Shown piece by piece: positions 17,681 to 27,005 of a stretch of 64,000 nucleotides of DNA (its first letter is position 1; every line of letters begins with the position of its first letter). The translations under genes and the position numbers were made by a program. The stretch is from Ignavibacteriota bacterium (lineage in GTDB: Bacteria; Bacteroidota; Ignavibacteria; Ignavibacteriales; Melioribacteraceae): positions 1-64,000 of the forward strand of contig PAAX01000013.1 of assembly GCA_002698995.1 (NCBI GenBank), read 5' to 3'. The notes below the pieces were generated by a model that was not told the DNA's origin, did not search any database, and saw only the letters and a list, made by a program, of their open reading frames with translations.

Positions 17681-19660
17681 TTAGTTTTTCTTTGCTCTTA
17701 ATGAATCCCAAATCATATACATACAAATTAATGCAAACATAACTATACCAACTAATTCAGCAGAATGTGATTCTGCCCATTCACTCATTCTCCAATCAGC
17801 TCCAAGTGATCTCAGAATAACACTAACAACACCCATTAAAGCACCGCCGGCTATAAAACCAGATGCGATTAATGTTCCTCTTTCTCTTCTAGCTTTATTT
17901 AATTCATCATCTTTACTTCTTGTTGAAACAAAATGAGCTATCATACCGCCTACTAAAATTGGAGTATTTAGTTCGAGAGGAAGATACATACCTAAAGCAA
18001 ATGCTAAAGCCGGAACTTTAATCATTGTTAATATTAAAGCCATAAATGCTCCGGCAATGTACATCATCCAAGGTGCAGGCTGGTTTGACATCAAAGGCTG
18101 AATAACAGCAGCCATTGCATTAGCCTGTGGCGCAGGAAGATCAGAACCTACAAAACCGTAAGTATCATTTAAAAGCATTATAACCCATCCTACTGTTGCG
18201 GCTGAGACTACAGTACCAAGGAATTTCCACTTTTCCTGCTTATAAGGAGAAGAACCTAACCAATATCCGATCTTTAGATCTGTTACAAATGCACCGGCAA
18301 CCGATAATGCTGTACAAACTACACCGCCAATAATTAATGCCGAAACCATTCCCGCTTCACCGGTTAATCCTACTGAAACCAAAATTATTGAAGAAAGAAT
18401 AAGTGTCATTAATGTCATACCGGATACTGGGTTAGTTCCAACAATAGCAATAGCATTAGCAGCAACGGTTGTAAATAAGAAAGCAATAATTAAAACGATT
18501 AACAACCCAACTATTGCATGAAGAACATTAGATACAACTCCAAGCATGAAGAATATAAAGATCATAATTGCAGTCACAACAATACCGGAAACAATAATCT
18601 TCATCGGTAAATCTTTTTGTGTTCTTAATTGATTATTTGATTGACCATCTTTTCCACCGAATATTTCTTTGAATCCAAGTGAAAAGGCAGTTTTAATAAT
18701 TCCTGATGATTTAATAATTCCAATTAATCCTGCCATTGCAATTCCGCCAATACCAATGTGGCGGACATAATTACTAAATATCTGCTCTGCGGACATTTGC
18801 TTAATCAGCAAATCAACATTTGCCCCAATAGGAACATTTATAAAATCACCTAAGTATGCAAAAACCGGAATGATAACAAACCAAGCAACAAACGAACCTC
18901 CGGCAATAATAGCGGCGTATTTTAATCCAACTATGTAACCTAAGCCCATTACTGCCGCACCAACATTAAGCTTGAATACTAACTTAAATTTATCTGCAAC
19001 AGATTGACCAACTTCTAAAACTCTAGTTGAAAATACTTCGCTCCACAAACCAAAAGTGGCAATTATAAAATCGTATAAACCCCCAATTATTCCACTAGAA
19101 ACTAGAACTAAAGCTTGATTTCCTCCTTTTTCGCCTGCTACTAAAACCTCAGTAGTAGCAGTAGCTTCAGGGAAAGGAAACTTACCATGCATTTCTGCAA
19201 CAAAATATTTTCTGAATGGAATTAAAAATAAAATTCCAAGAAAACCGCCGAATAATGAAGCCAGGAATATTTGATAAAACTCAACTTCAAGTTCAAGAAT
19301 GTAAAGAGCAGGAAGAGTAAAAATTGCACCGGCAACAATTGATCCGGACGTAGCACCAATTGATTGGATAATTACATTTTCACCCAATGCCTTATTTCTT
19401 TTGAATGCAGTTGATAAACCAACGGCAATAATTGCAATAGGAATAGCGGCTTCAAATACCTGCCCAATTTTTAATCCCAAATAAGCGGCGGCTGCAGAAA
19501 AAATAACTGCCATAACCAAACCCCATAAAACCGACCATATATTTACTTCTGGTACATTCTCTTTCGGAGACATTACAGGTACATATTCTTCACCCGGAGC
19601 CAATTCAAAGTAGGCATTCTCAGGCAGTCCTTCTACTTTTTTTACTTCGTGATCACTCAT
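17681..19660 (-). CDS. OPT family oligopeptide transporter
   Basis: A 659-residue inner-membrane protein with about sixteen hydrophobic segments. It matches the prokaryotic OPT family in the conserved N-terminal cytoplasmic opening, the first helix (WSVLWGLVMAVIFSAAAAYLGLKIG) in general form, and internal motifs KFPFPEATATTEVL and GTNPVSGMT. OPT carriers import small peptides or peptide-like metal chelates with H+. AAGGAGAAATGC precedes the ATG. It is the last gene of a unit with an exported TPPII-like protease 13 bases upstream, which suggests uptake of the released peptides (inference), and a terminator follows it. Confidence 0.92.
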   Translation of the reverse strand: MSDHEVKKVEGLPENAYFELAPGEEYVPVMSPKENVPEVNIWSVLWGLVMAVIFSAAAAYLGLKIGQVFEAAIPIAIIAVGLSTAFKRNKALGENVIIQSIGATSGSIVAGAIFTLPALYILELEVEFYQIFLASLFGGFLGILFLIPFRKYFVAEMHGKFPFPEATATTEVLVAGEKGGNQALVLVSSGIIGGLYDFIIATFGLWSEVFSTRVLEVGQSVADKFKLVFKLNVGAAVMGLGYIVGLKYAAIIAGGSFVAWFVIIPVFAYLGDFINVPIGANVDLLIKQMSAEQIFSNYVRHIGIGGIAMAGLIGIIKSSGIIKTAFSLGFKEIFGGKDGQSNNQLRTQKDLPMKIIVSGIVVTAIMIFIFFMLGVVSNVLHAIVGLLIVLIIAFLFTTVAANAIAIVGTNPVSGMTLMTLILSSIILVSVGLTGEAGMVSALIIGGVVCTALSVAGAFVTDLKIGYWLGSSPYKQEKWKFLGTVVSAATVGWVIMLLNDTYGFVGSDLPAPQANAMAAVIQPLMSNQPAPWMMYIAGAFMALILTMIKVPALAFALGMYLPLELNTPILVGGMIAHFVSTRSKDDELNKARRERGTLIASGFIAGGALMGVVSVILRSLGADWRMSEWAESHSAELVGIVMFALICMYMIWDSLRAKKN

Positions 19661-19673
19661 GCATTTCTCCTTA

Positions 19674-22478
19674 CTATTTAAATATTAGAGGAAGTTCTTG
19701 TTCTATTTTATCATTTACTGAATTCTTAAAAATTAGTTTCCCTTTATAATTTGCTTCCGCCGGAATTTTATCGGCTGGAAGTACATACTTCAGTTCCAAA
19801 GTTTCAATTATAGATGGATATAATGTTACCGATTTACTTTTTCCATCTCTTACTTCAATAGTTTCGTTATTCTTGAAATTACCGATTTCAGTTATATGAA
19901 AGTCAATTTTATTTGGAAGATTTGCAAATGCCGGGACTAATTCCAAAACTAAATTTGTGCTGTCTGCTTCAAATCTATTAAAGATTTTTATAGAATTTGA
20001 CCTATAAGATAAAGCGCTAATTCTAAGAGCTTTTCCTTTTTCATCCAATATTTGGAAGGCACAATCGGTAAGTTTATTAAAATCCTCTTTAGTAACCGAA
20101 ACATAAAACTCTTTTGAATCTTCATTCTTCTTTAACGTAAATGGCAGATGATAAACTGCTTTTTCATCAACGTTTATGAAATGCGCTTTTTCATAACCAT
20201 AAATTTCTCCGCTTAGATTATAGGATGTATTTCCGGTAAATTCATTTATTAATTTTATCTTATTATGATTTTCAGAAATCTCAAAATCATCAATTCTATT
20301 TATTCCTTTGAAGGTTATGTTAAGTTTATAAGCTGATAATTCCAACGCTGAAAAGTTTCCGGTTACTACAACTTCGTAAACTCCAGGTACCAAATCATAA
20401 AATGACTCTTCTCTTTGATATTTATCATCTTTAGTATCAATTGGTAATGAAGTATAAACTTCTCTGCCGTCGGGATTAAAAACTCTAAATTCAGCTTTAC
20501 CGTATTTTCCTTCAACAGCATTAAGATTTACATGCATTGCACTTGCCCCGGCCGGAACAGAAATGAAGTATCTGTTGAACATTCCCGGATCCAATTCACC
20601 GTTAAAATTCATTTCATAATTATTAGAAGCATTAAATTCGTATGGAATAACGGCAGTAACCATGAAATCGAATTCTACAAACTTGTTTTTATCATCTCTT
20701 ACAGCTTTCACAATTCCATTATACAATCCGGGTTTTGATAATTTTTCTCTGTCGATCTTTAAATCAATAAACGAAGGTTGATCATTTCTCAAATAAGTTT
20801 TTTTAGTAATTAACTGAATCCAATCTTGATTGGTTTGTATGTTAAAAGTTCTGAAGAATTTACCTTCATTCGAAAAGTTATCTCTTGATAAAGAGACTCT
20901 AAAGCTATTGTCTTTCTCTAAATATCTTGCATCTCTTAAGTAAATATTAGGAGCAGTATTAGAAGGCATATTAGGAGATAATGCTTTTGTTGTATATGTT
21001 TCAAAAGTATTAACTGCATTGTTATTTAAATATTTTTTCAGAAGTTCATAAGCATTAATTACATTTATATAACCGCCGACTTGGTCAATATCCTGATATT
21101 GATTCATTTTAACAGCACTTTCTTTTACAACTCTATATAATAGTTTTGACGGAATTTTTATATCTGGAAATTCAACTTTTGCTGCACTTAATAAGAGTGA
21201 CATCACTCCTGCCGTATAAGGAGAAGCCATACTTGTTCCCCAAAATCTATCCCAGTCAACAAAGTTTGGAACTGTTGATGCACATGCCCCCGGAGCAATA
21301 ACATCGGGCTTTGAAACTTCACCACCTCTCGAACTAAAGTAAAGAATAATATCATCTTTAAGATTAGTTCCCCATAAATCTCTTCCTACTTCTTGAGTCA
21401 AGATTGCCCCGCTAGAAAAGAGATTGCTTGAAGCTGCCGGAATGCCTGATGTCGAAATTCCTGTCCCTTCATTTCCGTTTGAGGTGCAAATATATAAGTA
21501 GGGATTTTCTTTAACTAAATCTGCAATAAATTTTTCAATTTCTGCATGACCTTCAATTTCAGAACCGATTCCAAAACTCATATTAATAATACATGGTTCA
21601 TTTCTTTCTTTTGAAACTTTATCTGCATATAAGAAAGCTTTCTTCATACTTTCTGCAACTGTTGATCCACCGGAATAATTATTATTACCCAGTTTCATAC
21701 TCATTAAATAAGCACCTGGAGCAACACCATTAAATGAACTTCCATCAATTTGATAACCTGATGCAATACCAGCGCAGTGAGTTCCGTGTGATCCATCATC
21801 AAAATGAAAGCTTACTATCTGTTCTTCTGGTAAAATATTCAATCCCATTGTAAAAGGAGGAAGATCATCTTCGGTTTTAAATGTAAAGGAATCTAAATTT
21901 TCTTTATAATTTCTTAAAGGCTTTTCATCAGATAAATCACCATCTCCGCTTAAATCAGCAAACACAACCCAGTAATTTTCATTCATAACTTTAAAGGTAA
22001 TAAAATGGAAAACATCATCTTCCTTTCCATTTCCGTTAACATCGTTTACACCGCTGCCTGAATTCATCCATAAAGATTCTTTGATTGCACCAATATAAAT
22101 TTTCTCTTCATCGGCTTTTAATTCTAATTGTGAAGTAGAAATTACTTTCAGATTTTGATCTTCATTGTAATAGATATTTTTCCCATCTTCTTCATCAATA
22201 TCTGCTTCATAAAATTTGATATCTCCCTGCTTGGTAAAATCTTGAACATCAATTACCTTAGTTTCGCCGGTTGTTGTTTTCAATAGTCCGTCAATTCCCA
22301 TATCAACACCGGTATCAAGAATTATAATAATTGTCCCGCGTCCGTCAAATTCTGGATTATCTTTAATAAACTGTGCTACACCTGTTCTTTCCAAAGAGAG
22401 AAAAGTTTGGAGAGAATCCTGAGCAATCAATGAAATGCTTAACAGCATTACAATCAATAATAATTTTCTAATTTTCAT
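19674..22478 (-). CDS. exported subtilisin-like (S8) peptidase, tripeptidyl-peptidase II-like
   Basis: A 934-residue serine peptidase with a signal peptide (residues 1-20). The catalytic triad is visible: D55 in ILDTGVD, H231 in GSHGTHCAG and S416 in GTSMASP, with oxyanion N334 in TSNGNEG. The insert of about 175 residues between Asp and His, and the long beta-rich C-terminal half, are the arrangement of tripeptidyl-peptidase II, which releases tripeptides from N-termini. No type IX sorting domain is present, so it is probably periplasmic. AGGTGA precedes the ATG. It lies between a membrane protein and the OPT transporter in one transcript. Confidence 0.9.
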   Translation of the reverse strand: MKIRKLLLIVMLLSISLIAQDSLQTFLSLERTGVAQFIKDNPEFDGRGTIIIILDTGVDMGIDGLLKTTTGETKVIDVQDFTKQGDIKFYEADIDEEDGKNIYYNEDQNLKVISTSQLELKADEEKIYIGAIKESLWMNSGSGVNDVNGNGKEDDVFHFITFKVMNENYWVVFADLSGDGDLSDEKPLRNYKENLDSFTFKTEDDLPPFTMGLNILPEEQIVSFHFDDGSHGTHCAGIASGYQIDGSSFNGVAPGAYLMSMKLGNNNYSGGSTVAESMKKAFLYADKVSKERNEPCIINMSFGIGSEIEGHAEIEKFIADLVKENPYLYICTSNGNEGTGISTSGIPAASSNLFSSGAILTQEVGRDLWGTNLKDDIILYFSSRGGEVSKPDVIAPGACASTVPNFVDWDRFWGTSMASPYTAGVMSLLLSAAKVEFPDIKIPSKLLYRVVKESAVKMNQYQDIDQVGGYINVINAYELLKKYLNNNAVNTFETYTTKALSPNMPSNTAPNIYLRDARYLEKDNSFRVSLSRDNFSNEGKFFRTFNIQTNQDWIQLITKKTYLRNDQPSFIDLKIDREKLSKPGLYNGIVKAVRDDKNKFVEFDFMVTAVIPYEFNASNNYEMNFNGELDPGMFNRYFISVPAGASAMHVNLNAVEGKYGKAEFRVFNPDGREVYTSLPIDTKDDKYQREESFYDLVPGVYEVVVTGNFSALELSAYKLNITFKGINRIDDFEISENHNKIKLINEFTGNTSYNLSGEIYGYEKAHFINVDEKAVYHLPFTLKKNEDSKEFYVSVTKEDFNKLTDCAFQILDEKGKALRISALSYRSNSIKIFNRFEADSTNLVLELVPAFANLPNKIDFHITEIGNFKNNETIEVRDGKSKSVTLYPSIIETLELKYVLPADKIPAEANYKGKLIFKNSVNDKIEQELPLIFK

Positions 22479-22489
22479 AAATCACCTAA

Positions 22490-23323
22490 TTAATTTTCAG
22501 TACTTCTTTCGGTTTGTTGTTTATTTATTTCTTGGTAATCTGCTTCGCTTCCTAATAAGCTGTGAGGAATTAGGAAAATAACCAACATAATAATTGAAGC
22601 CAATATTACCCCTAAGTTTGGTTTATAGTTTTTCTTAATCATAAATAATGCAATAAGCCAGCCGATTAATGCAAGAAGAGTTTTATTGTCTGTTAAATCA
22701 TAACCAAACGGAAAGCCTGTCCAATAAGCATCAAATGCAAATTTCTGCACTAATGGTCCAAGTATAAATCCACCTATCAATAAAAACCCGATTGTCCAAT
22801 AAGTAAGTTTGTTTACATTATTTCTTTTTAGAAGTGCTTCTATTCCGGTTCTTGTAGCCAGCAGCATTGCACCAAACATAATAATTACATGCGGAATTAA
22901 AGCCCAAAGAGGAACGTCACCTTTAAATCTTATAATGATGAAATCTTTGTCCTGCGGGAGTTTGATAGTTTCCGATTGATTTGAAATTTCAACATAATAT
23001 TCAAGCTTTGCAGCCAGTACTTTGGGATTGGGAAGGATACCGATATATTTCCCCTCTTTGTATTCAAACTTAACTTTGTGCCAGTCTTCCGGCGAGTTTA
23101 ATGCTTTCCAATATAGATTGATATCCAAATTTTTATTTTCAGTTTCCAGAATTACTTCATGGTTTTCAAATCCGCCGTGACTTCTAGCTAAAGTATATTT
23201 TATCTCTGTATTATTGAAAGTAATTTTATCATTTATTGGGTAAGTAGGACCGGTAATTCGTTGATAATATGCAGTTGAAAGTGTAATAATGAATGAGACA
23301 ATCCAAATTAATACTTTTTGCAT
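22490..23323 (-). CDS. membrane protein of unknown function with periplasmic beta domain
   Basis: I do not recognise the family. From the ATG chosen it has one N-terminal membrane segment (about 3-20), a beta-rich extracytoplasmic region (about 25-135, with DINLYWKALNSPEDWHKV and LEYYVEIS) and then five hydrophobic helices to the C-terminus. An in-frame GTG three codons earlier is also possible, but GTGGAACCT looks like the ribosome site of the ATG. It is the first gene of the protease/OPT unit, 11 bases before the protease, so a part in that system is a reasonable guess without direct evidence. Confidence 0.72.
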   Translation of the reverse strand: MQKVLIWIVSFIITLSTAYYQRITGPTYPINDKITFNNTEIKYTLARSHGGFENHEVILETENKNLDINLYWKALNSPEDWHKVKFEYKEGKYIGILPNPKVLAAKLEYYVEISNQSETIKLPQDKDFIIIRFKGDVPLWALIPHVIIMFGAMLLATRTGIEALLKRNNVNKLTYWTIGFLLIGGFILGPLVQKFAFDAYWTGFPFGYDLTDNKTLLALIGWLIALFMIKKNYKPNLGVILASIIMLVIFLIPHSLLGSEADYQEINKQQTERSTEN

Positions 23324-23409
23324 AGGTTCCACACTATAAAGAATTTGAAAATTTTTATCGTTAAAGATAGGTTAAATAGGACATTCAACGCAACTTTATT
23401 TTGTCCAAT

Positions 23410-25257
23410 TTAATTAGCTGAAGTGAAGGTTAAAGTAACTTTAGTACCAATATTTTCGGCACTTGTTACTTCAAGTTTTCCCCCTAAAATTAAGGTTAGT
23501 TTATTTGCAATAGTTAAACCTAGTCCTGCACCTTCATAACGTCTTTTATATCCCTCATCGGTATCCTGCAAAAAGGGTTCTAAAATCTGATCAAGTTTTT
23601 CTTGTCTTATTCCTATTCCGGTATCAATAATTTCAATATTTACTTTACCTTCATTTATTGAAGTAGTAGCAAGAATCTTCCCGTCATTTTTATTGTACTT
23701 AATTGCATTATCAATAACTTCCAGCATTATTTTTCGGAATTTGGATTCATCAATATTAATCTGCGGATTATTTTCATCAAATCTAAAATCAACTCCAATA
23801 TTTCTTTCATTTAATTTCTGCTTAAGATTATCAAAATATGTTGATATCACAGCATTAACCGAACAGATTTCAAAATCAAGATCATTTTCACCGGATTCTA
23901 ATTTGGCAACTTCTAAAATATTATCAACTAAATTTAGAAGTCTGTTTACACCGTCTCTTAAAAATCCGGTCATTTCAGTAACATTGTCAAATTCTTTGTT
24001 TAGAATATCATCTTCAAGTAAATCGGCATAACCAACAATTGCATTCAATGGTGTTCTTATTTCATGCGACATATTTGCAAGAAACGCAGTTTTTAATTTA
24101 TTCAGTTTAATTTCCTTTTCGTAAGCGGCTTTTAGTATCTTTTCATTTTGAAGTTGTTCTGTGATATCATTTAAGCTGACTATAAAAAATTTCGCATCTG
24201 AATATTCATCTGCAACAGTAGATATTTTTATTTGATAATCTCTTCCGTTGGTTTTACATGTATAATAATTTTTACTGTTCCTCTCTTCATTATAACTATC
24301 AAGCTTATCTATAATTTGGATATAGAAGTATTCCGGAAAAATAAATTCAATTTCATTGCCTATTGAATTTTCCTTGTCAATTTTGAATTCTGTTATAAAA
24401 CTTTCATTAACATTTTCAATAAGATATTTCTCTTTTACTTTTTTAAGAATTACCAATGGATCGGAAATATTATTGATGATTGTTTTCTGCTGCTGCTCAG
24501 AGTTTTGTATAACACGGTTTTTAAGTATGTAATTTGTTATATCATTTGCAGTTAGAATAAATTTCAGATTCTCGGATTCACTTCTTCTTACCGGATAAAA
24601 TTTCAGTTCCTTAAACCAGATTTCTCCTTCTTTATTTACGGAAGAAATAATTTTAATGCATTCAACTTTATTCTCTAATGAAAAGTTAAATTCTTTGATA
24701 TCACTCTTACTTAAAAATTTTGAAAGTTCGTCTACAATCGGTTGATTGTATAAATTCTCTATTCCTTTATGTAAAATTTTCTCGAATGCTTTTGATACAT
24801 AGTTAATCAAACCGTTTTCATCAGTAATAATAACTGCAACATCGCCGTAATCCAATGCATTGTGCAGACTATTAATTTTTTCTTCTAACTCTTTTTTCTC
24901 TTCATTTGATGTAAAAATTAGAAGAAACAATTCTTTTCCATCTATCAAAATTCTATCTAAATCAACAACATAGCTTGAGAATGGAATGTTTTCTGTTTGA
25001 AAAACAAAAAGATCAAAATGAAAACTGGCATATTTACTTTGAATGAGATTTCTAATTAAAGATGAAATATTTGGTTCGGAATCTAATTGAACAAATGAAT
25101 CATTCTCTTTTAGCAGAAAGAGATTTTCGAAAGTTTTGTTGCAGTATTTAATTATTCCTTCATTATCAACCAAAGAAAGGGCTTTGGTTTCGGGAAGTTC
25201 GACAAGTTTTTTAAATTCGGATAAAGAGACAAACTCTTTAGGATTAAGTTCATTCAT
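23410..25257 (-). CDS. PAS-domain sensor histidine kinase, last gene of the flagellar cluster
   Basis: A cytoplasmic kinase with no membrane segment. Three PAS-like sensor domains lie at about 26-118, 133-243 and 255-368. The DHp domain has the H-box FLANMSHEIRTPLNAIVGYA (phospho-His at residue 398 from this start). The ATPase domain has the N-box EVIDNAIKYN, IIDTGIGI, and GAGLGL. It has no receiver domain. I start at the ATG that overlaps the preceding gene by 8 bases; an ATG seven codons earlier would overlap by 29. As the only intact kinase in the cluster it is the likely phosphate source for the three receiver proteins upstream. Confidence 0.92.
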   Translation of the reverse strand: MNELNPKEFVSLSEFKKLVELPETKALSLVDNEGIIKYCNKTFENLFLLKENDSFVQLDSEPNISSLIRNLIQSKYASFHFDLFVFQTENIPFSSYVVDLDRILIDGKELFLLIFTSNEEKKELEEKINSLHNALDYGDVAVIITDENGLINYVSKAFEKILHKGIENLYNQPIVDELSKFLSKSDIKEFNFSLENKVECIKIISSVNKEGEIWFKELKFYPVRRSESENLKFILTANDITNYILKNRVIQNSEQQQKTIINNISDPLVILKKVKEKYLIENVNESFITEFKIDKENSIGNEIEFIFPEYFYIQIIDKLDSYNEERNSKNYYTCKTNGRDYQIKISTVADEYSDAKFFIVSLNDITEQLQNEKILKAAYEKEIKLNKLKTAFLANMSHEIRTPLNAIVGYADLLEDDILNKEFDNVTEMTGFLRDGVNRLLNLVDNILEVAKLESGENDLDFEICSVNAVISTYFDNLKQKLNERNIGVDFRFDENNPQINIDESKFRKIMLEVIDNAIKYNKNDGKILATTSINEGKVNIEIIDTGIGIRQEKLDQILEPFLQDTDEGYKRRYEGAGLGLTIANKLTLILGGKLEVTSAENIGTKVTLTFTSAN

Positions 25258-25903
25258 AAGCTGTAACAATATTTTCAATAATTACGGCAGATTTTTTATC
25301 ATCAATAAATTTATAAGATTTCATTGATTCATATTTTTTCAATTTTTCAATAAAGGTATAAAGTCCCGAAAGAATAAAAATGAAATCCTCTTCAACTTCA
25401 CTTTGAATTCCGTCCAATAGATTATTAAAAGCAAAGGAATCGTATTTGTCGAAATTACCTTCCATTTTAAGCTGATCAATTTTTTCAAAAAGCTTTTTAA
25501 TTCCGCTCATTTCTCTAATCATAATTTCATCTTCTAAATAGAACAATTTTCTTACAGAAACTTTAACAAATGTTTTAATAACTTTTTGAGATGAAGCAGA
25601 TTTTTTAATCATTCCCAATAATTGACGCGAAGAAACCGTAAATCCAACTAAATCTATATCAGCAGAAAATTCAATTTCATCAATAATAAAATTAAGATGA
25701 ATTTTATCTTTAGAATGATTCTTAACTTCGTTTAAGTACCAGCCTATTTTTGATAAAAATACTGCAGCCGAAGAAAAGACAATAGAATCCCTAGGGAAAA
25801 AATTCGAATCGAATGATTTCTGAAGAAAGTTTTCATAATTGCCGTAACGTTTGGCTTTAGTGTACTTTCCATCCGGATTAATATTTGCAATTTTTCCTAA
25901 CAT
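25250..25903 (-). CDS. flagellar-cluster protein of unknown function
   Basis: A 217-residue soluble protein that I do not recognise. It has a central region with DSIVFSSAAVFLSKIGWYL and NFIIDEIEFSADIDLVGF, followed by mostly charged helices. No signal peptide, membrane segment or catalytic motif is evident. A strong GGAGG precedes the ATG. It lies between a REC-DHp protein and the PAS kinase, overlapping the kinase start, so it may be an accessory or a target of that signalling module (inference only). Confidence 0.7.
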   Translation of the reverse strand: MLGKIANINPDGKYTKAKRYGNYENFLQKSFDSNFFPRDSIVFSSAAVFLSKIGWYLNEVKNHSKDKIHLNFIIDEIEFSADIDLVGFTVSSRQLLGMIKKSASSQKVIKTFVKVSVRKLFYLEDEIMIREMSGIKKLFEKIDQLKMEGNFDKYDSFAFNNLLDGIQSEVEEDFIFILSGLYTFIEKLKKYESMKSYKFIDDKKSAVIIENIVTAYE

Positions 25904-25957
25904 AGAGACAATCCTCCAGTTAATTATCGGAAAAATTTAAGAATAGTTTAATTGCGG

Positions 25958-26617
25958 TTAGTCGATTTTTAACATTTGATTATTGAGAGCATATTCTGTA
26001 AAACTAGGATCTTTCAAATTTTTCAATGCTTCAACAAATTTGCTAATTCTTTCAATCGATTGGTTGATTATAAATAAATCATCTTCATGCTTCGATTTGG
26101 AATTTTTCAGGTCTTCCTGGAGATTATTGACAGCCATTACCAAACTGCCCAGAGGATTATTAATTTGGTGCCCCAAAGTTGCAGCCATTTCAATAAGTGC
26201 TTTATTATGCTCAATATTTCTTAATTCGTTCTGAAGATTATGAATTCTAACTCCCGAGCGAATTCTTGCAAGCAATTCTTGATTTTCAACAGGTTTAACC
26301 AGAAAATCATCTGCACCAACATCCAAACCGGTAACTCTATCTTTTAATGAAGCTCTTGCAGTTAAAACAATGTAATAAATAAGTTTAGATTCTTCTTTAC
26401 TCTTCAGGATATCACACAATTGAAGTCCGTCCATAACGGGCATAGTCCAATCTGCAAGCACAACTTTCGGTTTAAATTCTTTTAAAATTTCTAAAGCTGC
26501 TTCACCGTTTTCGGCAGTTTGAACTTCATAATTATTTTTAGATAAAAGTCTGTTTAAGATAAATCTTGTATCTTCTTCATCTTCAACAACTAATATTCTA
26601 TCTTTTTCTTCACTCAC
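25958..26617 (-). CDS. response regulator receiver fused to a DHp-like helix pair (no ATPase domain)
   Basis: The first 120 residues are a complete receiver domain: the acidic pair in VVEDEED, phospho-Asp D56 in VLADWTMP, T86 in VLTAR and K108 in FLVKPV. A coiled linker leads to residues 140-205, which look like a histidine-kinase dimerisation domain, with an H-box containing H150 (MAATLGHQINNPLGSLVMAV). The protein ends there at 219 residues with no ATP-binding domain. The start is GTG, overlapping the previous receiver gene by 8 bases. It could be a phosphotransfer hub or a dimeric regulator. No DNA-binding or enzyme output domain is present. Confidence 0.87.
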   Translation of the reverse strand: MSEEKDRILVVEDEEDTRFILNRLLSKNNYEVQTAENGEAALEILKEFKPKVVLADWTMPVMDGLQLCDILKSKEESKLIYYIVLTARASLKDRVTGLDVGADDFLVKPVENQELLARIRSGVRIHNLQNELRNIEHNKALIEMAATLGHQINNPLGSLVMAVNNLQEDLKNSKSKHEDDLFIINQSIERISKFVEALKNLKDPSFTEYALNNQMLKID

Positions 26618-27005
26618 TTTTTACCAACTTTTCTACTTTGTTTATTAAAAGATTATAGTCTTCAATTGGCTTAACTAAAAAATCATCTGCAAGACTTTTT
26701 GCAAATTGTTCGCTTCCATGAGAAAGATTATATGCCGTAATAATTAAAATAGGAATATCCGAAAAATTTTCATTTTGTTTTAAAATTCTTGAAAGCTCAA
26801 TTCCATCTATTCTTTTATTATTCAAATAAGTGTTCTTTAGATTCACATCCATAATAATAATCGAATATTTTTTTTGATTTATCAGTTCAAAAATTTTATC
26901 ACCATCTTCAATTACATCAATTTCATAATCTCTTTTAGATAATAAATAACTATAAAATTTTTGTGTAAAGGGATCATCTTCAACAATTAAAATATTTTTT
27001 TTCAT
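26610..27005 (-). CDS. single-domain response regulator (CheY-like)
   Basis: A 131-residue stand-alone receiver domain with DD near residues 10-11 (IVEDDPF), phospho-Asp D53 in IIMDVNL, T84 in LIITAYN and the switch Lys in DDFLVKPIED. A short insertion, LKNTYLNNKRIDG, follows the phosphorylated Asp. It is joined to motB1 by an ATGA overlap. Its place suggests it carries signal to the motor or to the neighbouring phosphorelay proteins. It need not be the chemotaxis CheY, as no cheA is in view. Confidence 0.9.
   Translation of the reverse strand: MKKNILIVEDDPFTQKFYSYLLSKRDYEIDVIEDGDKIFELINQKKYSIIIMDVNLKNTYLNNKRIDGIELSRILKQNENFSDIPILIITAYNLSHGSEQFAKSLADDFLVKPIEDYNLLINKVEKLVKSE

Noticed and set aside
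23379-23406. Terminator after the PAS kinase
   Set aside because: Only a 5-bp GGACA/TGTCC stem with an 18-base loop and no clear T run; too weak to list.
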